The translations under genes and the position numbers were made by a program. The notes under the pieces are model-generated. The model was given only the letters and a program-made list of their open reading frames with translations. It ran no database searches and was not told the DNA's origin. Positions 24,209 through 36,649 of a stretch of DNA of 64,000 nucleotides are shown here, in pieces; the first letter of the stretch is position 1; every line of letters begins with the position of its first letter. This DNA comes from Lingula anatina. Lineage: Eukaryota; Brachiopoda; Lingulata; Lingulida; Lingulidae. The DNA lies in contig NW_019776117.1 in NCBI RefSeq assembly GCF_001039355.2, positions 1 through 64,000 on the forward strand. Reading direction: 5' to 3'.

Positions 24209-25185
24209 CTACATTGTATGTACCCTAGTGCCTGGATCCGTCTAGGGCCGCTGTATAATCGATTTATATCTAGTGGTTGTTTGCGAACCGTATCTTTATT
24301 CAGTTAGGAGTCTGTTCAAAAACAGTGCCCGTTATACACACTGTGCTTTAATGAGGTTATAAGGTTATGAGTTCCCAATAAAAGAAAGTCTTGCTTCGTC
24401 ACAATTGTAGCCAGACTTTCCCCAGATTTATTTTAAGAACCCTCCTACAGAGATGCCAACCTTAGAAAGAATTTAACCTAGAGAGTTCATGTGTGCACAA
24501 AGCGCTATACCACATACAGGTACATGTTACCAACCGTAAATGCAGTGCGTGTTATTATAATTGGGGCTAGCAGCTCGGTTTTCACATAACCGCCTCTAAA
24601 TACAAATTCAAGTTTTATTTTTATATTTTTTTCCGGGGCGGCGGCGGGAGGGGGGGGGAGGACGGTCACTTCGTAAGATTTCGTACTCAGAACCGAGAGA
24701 ATCTGGAGAGCGCGAGACAAGATCTACATTGTATACTCAGGTTAGTCTGGAGAGTTTCCATGGAAACATTGCCTCATTCCAGTAGCCTAATGTTGGTTTC
24801 TAGATTTCTAGCCTAGTGTGCACCTGATGAAATAAAAACTATTCATTTCTGTGCCATTTAACCACATTCCCTGTATATCCAATGACGCTCCATGTCGACG
24901 GACGTGTGCGTCTAATTTCTGGGTCCCATGAAACAAAGCTCCAATTAATTTAATGCAGTTTAAGTTTTTGTCGCCTTCTTAACTTCAGTGACTGGTCGAA
25001 AATTGGTCCTTTAACTCAGGTCAAATGTTCTGGGCTATTATGACGAAGGCTTATACGCTATACGCCATGGCGTGGTATTTTAAAATATACTGCTTTGTTT
25101 GGTATTTTTTTCACGTTCAATAAAAAATGAAGGTGACAGCCGAGCGTTTGTACATGCAGTCCGCTAGCATAAATTAATTGTACAG

Positions 25186-25337
25186 GTGTGACAGGAAAGG
25201 TATTCCGCTAGAAAACGTAGTCTGTCCCCCATTCCTCTGCACGCGTGATCTTTACCTCATGTACAAACCCCAATAAAGAGACCAACTCTTACCTGTACTA
25301 GTCACATAGGGCCCCGGGCTTTCATTCCCGTGACACC
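25186..25337. mobile_element. 150-base inverted-repeat MITE, copy in SORD-B flank
   Basis: Counterpart of 18066-18230, with ends GTGTGACAGGAAAGGTATTC and CCCGTGACACC. Carried along by the SORD tandem duplication. Confidence 0.6.
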
Positions 25338-25660
25338 GGTACTCTTAATTTATCCTGAGTCAATCACTCAATATACAAACCAACTATCGACTTCTATACG
25401 TGTGTCAAGGCCCGGACTCTCGTCAAAATACACATAAATACATACCAGCACTCACTCTCTTCGGAACAACACCTTATAGATTCCCAACAGCAACCTGACT
25501 GCAGAAAAGAACAGATAGTCACACTGGGTTCACTATTTTATCTGATATGTGGGTCAAATTCAGCATAACGTTGCAAGTAGCGTTTTTTAAATATATAATA
25601 AGGTTTACTGTTGCGGTGTAGGTCACTGTATCAGTCCTAGCGCCAATACACACAAGTTAA

Positions 25661-25944
25661 AAGGGATAACAACTTCATTTGGCGATTTTCCCATACTTTT
25701 TTTTACGGTTAATGAATCCGCTCATTCTAACTTGATTGATTTTAAACCTATTTTTGTTATAATCTTTTAAGCGGTCATTACTTAAGGTAGCCATCTATGA
25801 AGATCCACATGGTCCGATGGCAAGCACATTTTTCAGAATAATTACGATTTCGGCCGTTTTTTGGTGGTAAAATGGAATTTATTATTTTCATATGTGTTGT
25901 TTAATTACAATGTATTTATTTCATTTGACGAGTTGTTATCCCTT
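25661..25944. mobile_element. TTAA-flanked MITE upstream of SORD-B
   Basis: Ends AAGGGATAACAACTTCATTT and the complement of AAGGGATAACAACTCGTCAA; TTAA on the left (25657-25660), TCAA on the right. Unlike the SORD-A copy it has no LTR inside. The inner segment GGTGGTAAAA..AATTTATTA matches the inverse of the SORD-C copy. Confidence 0.7.
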
Positions 25945-26344
25945 CAACCTTCTCCCTAAAAAGGACCACCAATGCTGCGCAAGCCCTTACGATCATTTTA
26001 ACATCACACATACATGTTCACAAAAGTTAACTGTTTAGACTCGCCATGCGCACTTCTAATACATGGCACCAAAGCTTGCAAATATACAGACACAAAATAG
26101 GAAAATGATCCACCTATTTGTAAAAAATAGTCCGATCTTGCCGATTTTCGACCCAAACCTACATCTTCCCTAACCAATCCACGGAGAATTCCAAGCATAG
26201 AGTGAACAATTGTTTCAGACAGTACAGGTGACGATACAAAGTGTGAGTCTGTAAATAAAAATGCTCAAGCCCATGACATACCACATACAAGAAATCATTG
26301 CCGTCATGACATCAAATAGCCACCTGTGTTTCAGTAAGTGACTG

Positions 26345-26495
26345 GTGTGGCAGGAATGGTAGTCCGCTGGGAACCAGAGTCCGCTTCCCATAACTTCGTT
26401 TCATATACCAACCCCAGTACTCCGACTAACCCTAACCTGTACAAATCATATGGTACCCCGGACTTCGATTCCTATGACTACCATTCCTGCCACAC
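26345..26495. mobile_element. 150-base inverted-repeat MITE, best copy
   Basis: The 20-base ends GTGTGGCAGGAATGGTAGTC and GACTACCATTCCTGCCACAC are exact complements. No ORF. Target duplication is not clear. Confidence 0.8.
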
Positions 26496-26873
26496 GGTCT
26501 TAATCGGGGACTGACTGACTGTTGCTGTTATTTACTCACCAACTCAGGTTAAATGTACTTACAATTTTGCAATAATTGACCTTGAATTGAAAAATAAATA
26601 CCAGTGACAACTTTTTAATATCCTGACGTATATTGGTCATGCGGTTAAAAATTAGTTTTAAAATTAGTTTTATTTCATGTCAGATATATAATGTCCGATA
26701 TATAATCTTCCTCCAGATACAGTGTACACGTTACATGTACGTATCAGTGGTTAGAAAGAGGAGCCTGTTGATTTTGCAACTTTCCATCGTTTATTTCTAA
26801 AATCTAAAGTTGCTAAGTATAGTCTAGGCAAACAATTTGGTCTGGTTGTGCCTTATACATGTAATACCCACGT

Positions 26874-26876
<3 letters not shown>

Positions 26877-26912
<36 letters not shown>
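26877..26912. repeat. GA microsatellite
   Basis: Uninterrupted GA repeat of about 17 units. Confidence 0.95.
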
Positions 26913-26917
<5 letters not shown>

Positions 26918-26999
26918 TTCCTCAGGACTTGAGCAGGTTTCTATGGGCACAAAAATGCTACAGTTTACGGTAAAAGTAAAAAGTCAGTTCTTCCATTTT

Positions 27000-27112
27000 G
27001 GTGCAATAACTTTAAAGAAACTAGAGTAAGTGTGGGACAGCTTTACCATTACAATGTAACTGCATAATCTATATAATAAATGAAAATAAAATCAAAAACT
27101 TTTAAATTAGAA
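27000..27112. repeat. 110-base dispersed repeat, copy 1
   Basis: Begins TGCAATAACTTTAAAGAAAC and is almost identical to 28789-28900 in the same orientation. One copy is 3' of REXO2 and the other within its intron 4. Confidence 0.85.
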
Positions 27113-27600
27113 TTTGTTGCTAAAGAAAGTGGAACAAGCATGATCAGATCAAATACCTAAAGAACATGTCCCCTGACAGTAATCATCATCATTTTCATAT
27201 ATCATTAACAATATTAAATCATGAAGAATTGGCAAAAATATTAATAACACCTTCAATTCTTCAGGAATCATTGGCTATAGGTTCTCCAGTTAAATGAACA
27301 CAATCAAAAGAGGTATTAAAGGGTTTGCTTCATGCCGTCAGAATGGCCTGAACGGAACATATTCTTCAGAAAACATGCCCAGCTAACGATATCTTTATCC
27401 AAATACACAAATTAAAAGCTCATTTTGTAAATTTTTGGCTTTAAAAAACGTCCTATTTGCTCGGCCTGAGAGTTAATGAGCTACGTTGTCACGTGGTCTG
27501 ATGACGACANAACAAACAGTGCGTGCGCGCTGCCAGAAATGTGTTCTTTCAGTCACACCTAACACATTCATTGCTCTTCACATTCGTTACAGTAAATCAT

Positions 27601-29263
27601 TCAGCTTTCTGGAGGTTTGAAGAGTGCAGTCTGATAATACTGTAATTCCTTTATGCTCTCTCTTATATCATCCATGGCTCTGAAATAAAACGAATTAAAA
27701 AACATAATTAAACCGTACTATAATTGAATGATTTATAGCAGAATTCTATAAATAAATACATGCAGAAAGACGTTTATTATGCAAACAAGGGCTACATGTA
27801 CCGGTACATGTACGTATAAAAGCCATGATCAACTATCGTTGTATTACCGTCAAATAAAAAAAATCCACCAACTTCTGTACAATGTACATTTTTAAGCGTT
27901 GTAACCCAAATACTAAAAAAAAAAAAAAAAAAAAAAAAAATAGCCCCTATTCCAATATCATTCCCATTACATTATGTTAGTACTGTATTTTACCTGCAAC
28001 ACTTACCTATGAGTCCTTGCTTTAGGAGGGGCTTTCTTTAAGTCAGTTGGGTACCACCTCCTGAAATACAGGTATATCAAGACAAATTAGTATAGTTTTG
28101 GCTAACATCACTGACCAGACTATGTGTGATGAGCCAATACTGACTATTAAGCTACTAGTACTAGCGGACAATGTACTCAAAGGTCTAACACTGAAGTCTA
28201 CCTGTACATAATTCTCTATATTTCCTATTATACATGTATATTAAACTGATGATCAAGCCAAAGGGTTGAAAGTTTATAAAAATAAAACAAGAAATAATGA
28301 ATTCACTACGACTGGAAAACTTTATCTTCATATTGAGCAATAATATTTTCAATAAAATATAAGAATGTTTATTTAAACAAAGAGAGCTAATAATCAACAA
28401 TATATTGAACAAGAAGACTGAAGACTGTGAATTGTGAACCTAAAACCCACCTGCAGAGCTCCTTGATGGTGCTGACATCTATAATTCTGTAATGCAAGTG
28501 CCCCATGAAATCAGGCATGTACTTATCCAGGAACTTTTTGTCAGCATGTATGGAGTTCCCTGTAAAAAGCAACATATTACAACAACATGTACATTCAGTT
28601 GCCAGACTTGCCTTACGAAGATTTCCTATAAAGTATAGTACTGTCCTAGATAGGAGTCCTATAGGACGACCGACAGAATTCTTATCGAGTCTCATATAGC
28701 CCTATATTGGATGACCTATAGGATATTTTCGTAAGAAAGGAGTTAGTGACCTTAACTAAGTCTCTATGTTTATATGTTTGCCCAGTAAGTGCAATAACTT
28801 TAAAGAAACTAGAGTAAGTGTGGGACAGCTTTACCATTACAATGTAACTGCATAATCTAAATAATAAATGAAAATAACATCAAAAACTTTTAAATTAATT
28901 GTTTGAAATTTGAATATACACTGTATCTTGTTCTGTAGAAGAGAACAAAGTCACTGGGCACAATTTCTGCACAGTTTTGCTGCATAAATTTACAATCTTG
29001 AAAATAAACAAATCTCAACTTCGGTCATGTTTTAAATTATTTTGTAATGACCTCAGTCAGTAATGGTTACTACTGTACCCATGTTGGCCACTCACCGGCC
29101 AGTGGACAGCTTCCAGCAGGGGTGTGGTCCTGAACAAAAGCCAGAACCTCTTTCTCTGCCTGCTGCAGAGATATTTGGCTATCTTTTACTGCCTGGGTTA
29201 GACCTGACTGTAAAAGATATAATTGTTTAGAAAATATCATCAGGCAAAAACATTTGAAAAAAG

Positions 29264-29314
<51 letters not shown>

Positions 29315-30479
29315 GCTAACTTGCTACCTAAGCTGTGAGGGTTAGTTGAGCAAAATGAAGAGATTCCGTATAATTACTAGACTAAGTATATATTAAGTTC
29401 ATATTGTTGTATGAACTGATTGAAGAACATGGGAGACAACGTAAAAAGGAAAGATAAAATGGATGGAGACAGTGAAAGGGGAAAATGAATGTTTGGTGGA
29501 AGTTAAGATAATTTAGTGGTGAACCTTAGCTTTACCTTTCCATGGTGTTCTTTGCACCAGTCATTCATGTTGTCCATTATGTGATCAGGCTGATGAATAA
29601 TAAGATTTGGACCCTGCAATAACATGTGATCAAATCAGTGTTTTTTTATGTACACATTTTGAATTGTGAGTTAATTACTAACAATCTAAAGCCTAAAGAA
29701 ATGGTCCACTTACCATGAAATGCTGTTGTGCACGAGTAACCGAAAAATACAGCAAAAATTGTTATTTCAAACATGAAATGTTTAATTTTAGGAAGGTGAG
29801 AGTCAGCAACAGGGTAGAATTTTAAGTAATTGGAAGTGGTTCAACAGTGTTATGATTTACCTTTGCCACAACGTTAAGTTTTCCATCTGTAACTAGACAA
29901 GCAATCTCAATGATGTGGTCATTATCAACGTCTAGTCCTGTCATCTGAAAATACAGGCACATAACTTAGTGTGGATATTTTTAAATGCCTCAAGTTTGTA
30001 ACAGAGGGTGAAATGAGGCCTTACCTGCAGTATGTACATGTACAGGCCTGGCAAGTCTAACCCCATATCTAGCCACTGACAACTGCTTCCTCGACAGAAG
30101 TGTAGTCATCCAAGTGCATTATCTTTTACCTTGGTATATACTGTATATGTATGGGATGTACTAGTATGTCATCTTCATATCATCAATAAAAGAACAAAGA
30201 AATCAAATCAATACTGTAAAACATGGCAAACTAAAAATATTGAAAATAGGAAGATACAGGTAGAAAGAGAAAACCTTCGTTAACAGAGAAAATTCAGTAA
30301 CAAATACAGCACAACGCACAGTGTACGTGGCCGGTGCATGTACATTTAATGCACCCATCATACTCTCTCTAGTACTAGGGTAGCAGTAATATTCATCTTA
30401 CCTCACAATCCACCCAAACTATCCTATCATGTCCCTTTGTGTTGTCATCATTCAGCTTAGCTTTTTTGACTTCAGACAT
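27601..30479 (-). CDS. REXO2: Oligoribonuclease (REXO2), complete
   Basis: 3'-5' exoribonuclease of the DEDDh family that degrades two- to five-base RNA to mononucleotides; in animals it serves mitochondria and cytosol. Seven exons: 30402-30479, 29862-29945, about 29537-29614, 29097-29208, about 28453-28560, about 28009-28060 and 27601 to about 27681, reading through without a stop to about 197 residues. Motifs: [13 protein letters not shown] with catalytic Asp24 and Glu26, EIACLVTDG, the third acidic residue in [15 protein letters not shown], and the closing His/Asp pair in [12 protein letters not shown]. The conserved [21 protein letters not shown] block is complete. Compared with vertebrate REXO2 (about 237) it lacks an obvious mitochondrial leader: the first exon [13 protein letters not shown] is short and hydrophilic. 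An in-frame upstream start or alternative first exon could supply one. It is divergent from SORD-C, with 1.9 kb between the two starts. Confidence 0.96.
28789..28900. repeat. 110-base dispersed repeat, copy 2
   Basis: Partner of 27000-27112, in REXO2 intron 4; near-identical over its whole length. Confidence 0.85.
29266..29311. repeat. TA microsatellite in REXO2 intron 3
   Basis: Uninterrupted (AT)n of about 23 units. Confidence 0.95.
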
Positions 30480-31955
30480 GACTCCACACACTTGCCCAAC
30501 CAAAGGTTTAAAACAAATCCCTCGCGGTATTATACGACGGAGAGCGTACATGTGCACAGCGTTGAGAGGGGGGTGGACACTTTTAGGGAGAGGCGGATGT
30601 TGATTAAAATTAGATTAATCAATTATACATTGAGGGTTTACCGTAAAACCTTACAATATAACGATTCTGTATCAAACGTACAAACTGTTCCATATCATTC
30701 AATACTGCAGGTTAATTAATGTAAACGTAAATTGCATGTTTTTCACACCTTCTCCCCGCCCCCTTACAGAAATGGACTCTGCAGTAAAAGGGCTCAGCGT
30801 GCTTACCGATATTATAGCAATAAGTGTCAAGAGAGTCTTAACCGATACCTGAAGAGGTGTTCTCCTAAGTAGGGGCTATACCTGAAGAGGTGTTCTCCTA
30901 AGTAGGGGCTATAAGCAATGATATGGATGTGTTACAGACACAATGCTGGAAGTCGGGGCAAAACATCTCCTAGAAGGAGCTCTAGTGTTCTCCCACTAAT
31001 TGAGGATTCTAATTTAACACTAACGAAAAGTTATGCGACAAAGTTAAAAATTGAAAAATCGGTTTCTCAAAATTCCCCTTTTACCTGAACACCCGCGAAC
31101 AACGTTTGAGGCCAGTTTAATGACACCATTTAGTACCCCAAACGATTTTTCTTAAAAGCCATAGTTCAGATTTTATCGTTGATAAAACAAAACAATGCCT
31201 TATACACTGTACATGTACGGTATATGTGACACGCAGTAAAAACGAGACGGCTTGGCCAAAGTGTTATATAACACGTACTGGCTATATTATAGGCCGAACT
31301 CTTCGGCTATGTTGAACCTTTGTGTGGTGTTGATACTCAGTACAAGTTACAGCGGTGACTTCTAATGGTGAGATACAATACGTAGAGTATTTACAGTACA
31401 TACATGTGTACGTAGTAAGCTAGTTTATTTATCATAGTCCAAGCAATCCTATCCTGATGGCAGCTACATGTACATACACGGTAGGCCTATATGCATGTAA
31501 GTAGCCTACGAATTTACGCCGAAGAAAGCAGAAGAGGTGAGGAGTATAGAAATGTATCATCCCCGCAGTGCAATGGGTCGGTAGGCGGTGAGTAGGCCTA
31601 CTACGCTAAGTTTAATATCGACAGTAAGCTACCTAGACAGTTAAAAATTTAAATTATTGTGAAGTTTTGTTTCAAAGGAAAACATGACATTCACGTGGGT
31701 ACTACAAGGTACATGTACATGTAGTAGGTTTATATCGGTTACTTAACCGATGGCCAACTGCAGCAAACAATGGGGTCAGGCTAGACTTAATGCTGTGCCC
31801 AAGGGTTCAAAAGGTTAACTTTTAGGGGAAGTTTATCTCTACTAGTGTTTACAGGTAGTGTAAGCCCACACAGACGCACCTGTTAGTAAACAATCTGTCA
31901 CAACAGCGACTATTTTCACTTTGTTCTTCTTGTGGACTGCACGCTACTCACCCAA
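30480..31955. other. Region between the divergent REXO2 and SORD-C starts
   Basis: No exon seen. A 33-base unit (ATACCTGAAGAGGTGTTCTC...) is repeated twice in tandem at 30845-30910. Several TACATGTA words occur. It presumably includes the REXO2 promoter, but no TATA box or CpG-rich block stands out. Confidence 0.5.
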
Positions 31956-31959
31956 TTAA

Positions 31960-32238
31960 AGGGATAATAACTCTTCGTATGAGATCTGTATTTCACAATA
32001 AATACATCGTAAACAACTCATAGAAATATAATATATTCTGTTTTACCACAAAAACGGCAGTTATACATGTATCTATGATTCTGATATTTGAGCTTGTCAT
32101 CAGACCACGTGACCTCCATAGATGTCTATACTAACTTTAACTGTAGAAATGGATTCGTAAACCATTGGTATGTATGGGAAATTGTTGTTTACTCTGGGAA
32201 AATTAATTTTTTGGCCAAAACGAAAAGTTATTATGCCT
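31960..32238. mobile_element. TTAA-flanked MITE 140 bases upstream of SORD-C
   Basis: Ends AGGGATAATAACTCTTCG and CGAAAAGTTATTATGCCT are inverted, with TTAA on both sides (31956-31959, 32239-32242). Same family as 25661-25944 and 18562-19699. It contains CACGTG within ATCAGACCACGTGACC (about 32100-32115) and lies within promoter distance of the SORD-C start. Confidence 0.8.
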
Positions 32239-32380
32239 TTAAATGTATGAATAAAGTTTAATAGTGTGAAGAACAGAAATGAACAAAATACCTCAATTAG
32301 AATTTGTGCGCTTCTTTATCTCTACATGCAGTGTAAGTTTGCAGACAACTGAGTATAACTGGAACATTCAGTGATTGAAA

Positions 32381-35300
32381 ATGTCGAATTCCAAGATGCA
32401 GCTTGCAGCAGTCATTTACGGGAAGGATGATTTGCGAATGGTGAGTTTTATATATATGCATTTTGATATAAAACGTACTGTAAGACTTTGCAATGTTCGT
32501 GATATTGCGAGGGATGCGATTTGAATTTTAGTTTGATACATCAGAGATCGATACATCTTAAGATATGTGTACGCACGTCTGTATTAATGTATTTTTATTG
32601 AAGCATTTACATATTTATGAGAATGCTTATTTTGGATATTTAGGAGAATACAAATTATTGATTAATAATCTTAATTAGTATTCTTATTTAATTTATTGTC
32701 TTTCTGGATGACTGTGTATTAATCATATAATTATCAAAATAGGAAGAAAGACCAGTCCCATTGCCAGGAAAAGGAGGTAAAGTCTAACTTTGATACTTAT
32801 AGTGCTCGATTCATAATTGCATTTGAAATTGTTTAACTTTGACGTTACAAAATGCCAATTTGGATATGTCTGTGTTAATTGTGAACAAATTTGTTCTTTA
32901 CACAAAACTTATATATACTCAGGTAATAATTTGCTATCACTTTCATTTTCCCATGATTCAATATTTACAAATATGCATTTCAATTGTCGCGTTAAGAGGT
33001 ACAGATCGCCGTTGCCTGCGTTGGAATTTGTGGGTCGGATGTTCATTTCTTGCAAGAGGGCGCTTGTGGAACGTTCTTGATCGAGGAGCCTTTCGTCTTG
33101 GGTCACGAGTTCAGTGGAACAGTGACATCTATCGGAGAGGGAGTAACAAGCCTGAAAATTGGTAAAAGCAAACACATGACACTAGTTAGCTACCCGGTAT
33201 GTCTTTGTTCACAGTTAGATCTATCGATTTCATGAATTTTTTATGGCCACTTGCAGCTACGGGTTTACCATTTTTGTTGATATATTTTAAGATAACTTTT
33301 TCGAATCACTTTACATTTTAGAGTTCTTTCATTGTTAAACAACCAACCGTCAGAATTATGAAGTTACTGATTTTATCTATTTTAGTCCCCTAAAATAAAT
33401 TTCAGATCGGGTATTTCAGATCGAGTTTAGATTATTTTATTGAATTAACCATCTATTTTGATGCATCCTAACAGTGTCCTCATCGGATTTTCCCTCTCCG
33501 ATGTCCATGAAAGATAAACTTACCTCATCTATTCATTTTCAAACATCCAGGTGACAGAGTGGCAACAGAGCCACTGGTTCCATGCCGAAAATGCGATTTA
33601 TGTCTTACTGGTCGTTGCAACATTTGTCGCAACAAAGTTTGTTTCTGTGGAACTCCAGGATTCGACGGAGGGCTTCGAGCGATTTGCTGTCACCCGGCCA
33701 ATTTCTGCCACAGGTAATAACTACAATGCAAAGGCATATACAGTCTAGTCTTTGGTAGCCGTTACCTGAAAATTGAAGTGCTGCATGTACGCAAAGCCAA
33801 AAATATGCTACTGATATACAACATTTTGAATATCATTGCAACCCTGTTAGATTTTAAACTTTTTCATGTGCATACCATTTCACGTTTAAGACTCCCAGAC
33901 AGCTTAACCTTGGAAGAAGGGATGTTATTGGAACCTCTGGCAGTCGGTGTTCATGGTTGTGAGCGTGCAGGCATTAAGCCTGGCTCTAGCGTTCTTGTAA
34001 CAGGCGCTGGTAAGTATTCATGCTTGTGAGCGTGTTAATAAGTAATTTCTTCAAATTTTCACAGGTGCCATTAAGTGTTTATGTTGTTTGGCGTCGACTC
34101 TGTCCATACAGCGGCGATAGTGTTCATGTTCATATGTAAGCGTGTAGCATACATTCAAGTTGTCTCTTAATTGTTTGCGTATACCAGGAATGGTAGGCAT
34201 TACAGAATGATGAATTTATGTAAATGTAATCTAAAAAAGACGGCTTATAGCAAGTATACGTCGCTGAAATGTTTTTCATGAAGACTAATACATATTGGAA
34301 TTTTTTTTTGGAAGGGGCTGAGTGTATCAGTGGTGGAAAAGAACAAACAAACAAACAAACAAACAAACAAAAACATGGAATGCAAAATGTGTCTAATTTC
34401 AAATCTGTAATGAACTCTAGCTCTCTTGACGGCACAGTCTGACTGTTATACCTTGCATGTCCACACTTAATGGTCCAGGTGGCAATTTTCATTAACCCCC
34501 AATAGACATCACTTTGTCTACGTGAAAAATAAGCTATCATCATGACCTATTTTAATTTACTAAGTTTAAGTATGTGTGTAAGTCATTGCCTTATTAGAAT
34601 ATTTTTTAAAATTAAAAAAAAAAGTCTTTTGTCACAACCATTATGCAAATGTTTATTTTGTCGTAGGCCCTATTGGGATAGCAACGCTTCTCACCGCTAA
34701 AGCATCAGGCGCAACGAAAGTCTGCATTACAGGTTAGTATTAATTTTACTCTCTCTCTCGTAATTGAATTTTCAAATCCTTTTTAACTCATCAAGCATGT
34801 AAAGCTATACGTCTTGTATTTGTGCGTACAGATATTCTCCAGGAGCGCCTTAACTTTGCTAAATCAGTGGGGGCAACTCACACCCTCCTTGTCAAGGCTA
34901 GAGACGACCCCCAAACCGTTGCCTCCAAAGTAAAAGATTTGATGGGGTGCGAGGCCGAAGCTTCCATTGAGTGCAGTGGTTCCGAGGAAGCCCTGTCAGT
35001 GGCCATTTTGGTAACTTTTTCTTTGAAGACAAGCGAACGAATTACTAGTTTTGAGTGGGTACATGTTAATGACATTGCCCTTATTCTACATGTTTTTCTG
35101 TCAGTTCATGGTCAGTGTCAGGCCCACATTTCCCTAAAAATGTCTCTATAATATCTATAGATTTTCCTTGGCGTTGACTGTCGCAACTACATGTAACCGA
35201 TCTTATTGTTATCATTGTGCATTCAAATTTTGTTTGATCTGCACAGCATCTTGTTTTTCGTGTTTTAAGGCTACCAAGCCAGGTAAAGTTGTGGCTGTAG

Positions 35301-35487
35301 TGGGAATTGGAAATACAAACCAAACCATCCCGGCATTCCATGCGCTCCTTAATGAAATTGACATACATTTTAGTTTCACATTCAGAAAGAGGTAAGTTCT
35401 TTTCTTTTAGTTCGATAAAAAGATATGAAAATATCACCGTAGCTTACTTTTTTGTCATTCAGATGTAGTTCATTCGTATCTACATCT

Positions 35488-35540
<53 letters not shown>

Positions 35541-35653
35541 ATTAAAATTAATAAATAAATAAATAAACAAAAGACATGCAATAACCCCGACTCCGAGTTT
35601 CACGGGCATACCCAGAAGGTACTGTTGAGCACTCTGTTCCACATTCACGCTTG

Positions 35654-35706
<53 letters not shown>

Positions 35707-35859
35707 AGCCATGAAATCGCAATTGAATTAGTGGCCTCTGGCAAAGTGAACATCAAGCCGCTGGTCACTCATCGATTTAAACTGGACAAAGCTGTAGAAG
35801 CGTTCGAGTGCGCCAAGAATAGACAAGGAATGAAGGTGGCCATCACATGTAACGACTAA
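32381..35859 (+). CDS. SORD: Sorbitol dehydrogenase, paralogue C
   Basis: Third intact copy, on the opposite strand. Exons: 32381-32440, 32743-32776, 32997-33161, 33551-33713, 33891-34009, 34667-34732, 34832-35010, 35270-35391 and 35709-35859. Total 1059 bases, 352 residues, with phases identical to A and B. Zinc ligands are present in VGICGSDVHF and GHEFSG; LEPLAVGVHGCERAG keeps the active-site Glu; the Rossmann turn is VTGAGPIGI. Differences: donor GTAACT after exon 7, IHFSFTFRKR at the end of exon 8, and a C-terminus TCND one residue shorter. AATAAA at 36005-36010 lies about 145 bases after the stop. Two long TA tracts fall in intron 8. It looks functional. Confidence 0.95.
35491..35703. 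repeat. Two long TA microsatellites in SORD-C intron 8
   Basis: (TA)n at about 35491-35534 and 35656-35703, the second ending only six bases before the exon 9 acceptor. They give alternating Tyr/Ile frames that are not coding. Confidence 0.95.
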
Positions 35860-36004
35860 TAGCCTTAACAGAAGACAAGACCATGTAGACAGAAAACAAA
35901 AAACAGAGAAGTGTTTTAAAAGTGTATTTGTTTGACAAGACAGTTTGCTTACAAATATACGTTGAGCTTAGATAGGCTTAACAAACGTACAAAACTGTAT
36001 GTTT

Positions 36005-36010
36005 AATAAA
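36005..36010 (+). terminator. Polyadenylation signal of SORD-C
   Basis: AATAAATAAA about 145 bases after the SORD-C stop codon. Confidence 0.6.
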
Positions 36011-36347
36011 TAAAGGGACGATTTGTATAACGAATTTCATAGCATATTGCTTAAAATTGATCAGCATAACTTTGCATGTCGCCATTGTTTAAATCTGTTT
36101 TTTTAATTGGAACATAATGTGCTTATATCTGTTAGAAAAAAACCAGGAATAATTAACAAAAATGATGAAACGGGTTTGCTTTTTATTTTGCAATTTTGCT
36201 CTTTTGGGTATAAATAGGCCTAGAGCATGATAAGATCGAATTAGTTGTTTAAACTTTTCTCATTAATTCCAAAACCACGTGATGACGAGCTATAAAAATT
36301 GGTGTGCAGTGACGCCATAACAAAACATTAAGGAAAAACATTGAGCA

Positions 36348-36353
36348 TTTATT
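36348..36353 (-). terminator. Candidate polyadenylation signal of the TTLL4-like gene
   Basis: AATAAA on the minus strand about 300 bases past the stop at 36650. SORD-C and the TTLL4-like gene converge, so their 3' ends lie within about 350 bases of each other. Confidence 0.4.
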
Positions 36354-36649
36354 AAAAAATAATAACGATAATAAAAGCAGGTTAGTGCAGATGGTACTGT
36401 GCAGGCTTTGGTTCGTCATATGACCAGACCAGACAGTCCACTTTGAAATATTCTGGCATTATAGGTAATTCCGCACATATCCTTGGAACATGCTCTATTC
36501 TTTTACCCCATCCCAAAGTTGTCAGAAGTCTGTGGAGGCCATCCGGAGTGGTGCAACTCGCAAGAACACATCAAGTCCAGTTTACTTCAAGCGCTCGTGG
36601 GCATAGTGTACGATGTGTCTATTCCAGTTCTCGTCGATTATTTCAATCA

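Larger units (their letters stand above)
23778..25660. other. 5' flank of SORD-B
   Basis: No exon seen. Homologous to the SORD-A flank. It carries a copy of the GATCGATC palindromic MITE (23991-24208) that the SORD-A flank lacks at the matching place, a GC-rich patch at about 24636-24662 and the 150-base MITE copy at 25186-25337. Confidence 0.6.
25945..27600. other. Between SORD-B flank and REXO2
   Basis: The SORD duplication unit fades out near 26105. Beyond it I see the best copy of the 150-base MITE (26345-26495), a long GA tract (26877-26912), a 110-base dispersed repeat (27000-27112, also at 28789-28900) and an isolated N at 27510 next to an E-box-like CACGTG (27489-27494). No gene is evident. 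Confidence 0.5.

Noticed and set aside
34130-34543. 137-codon minus-strand ORF inside SORD-C
   Set aside because: Antisense to introns of SORD-C, low complexity in places and no motif.
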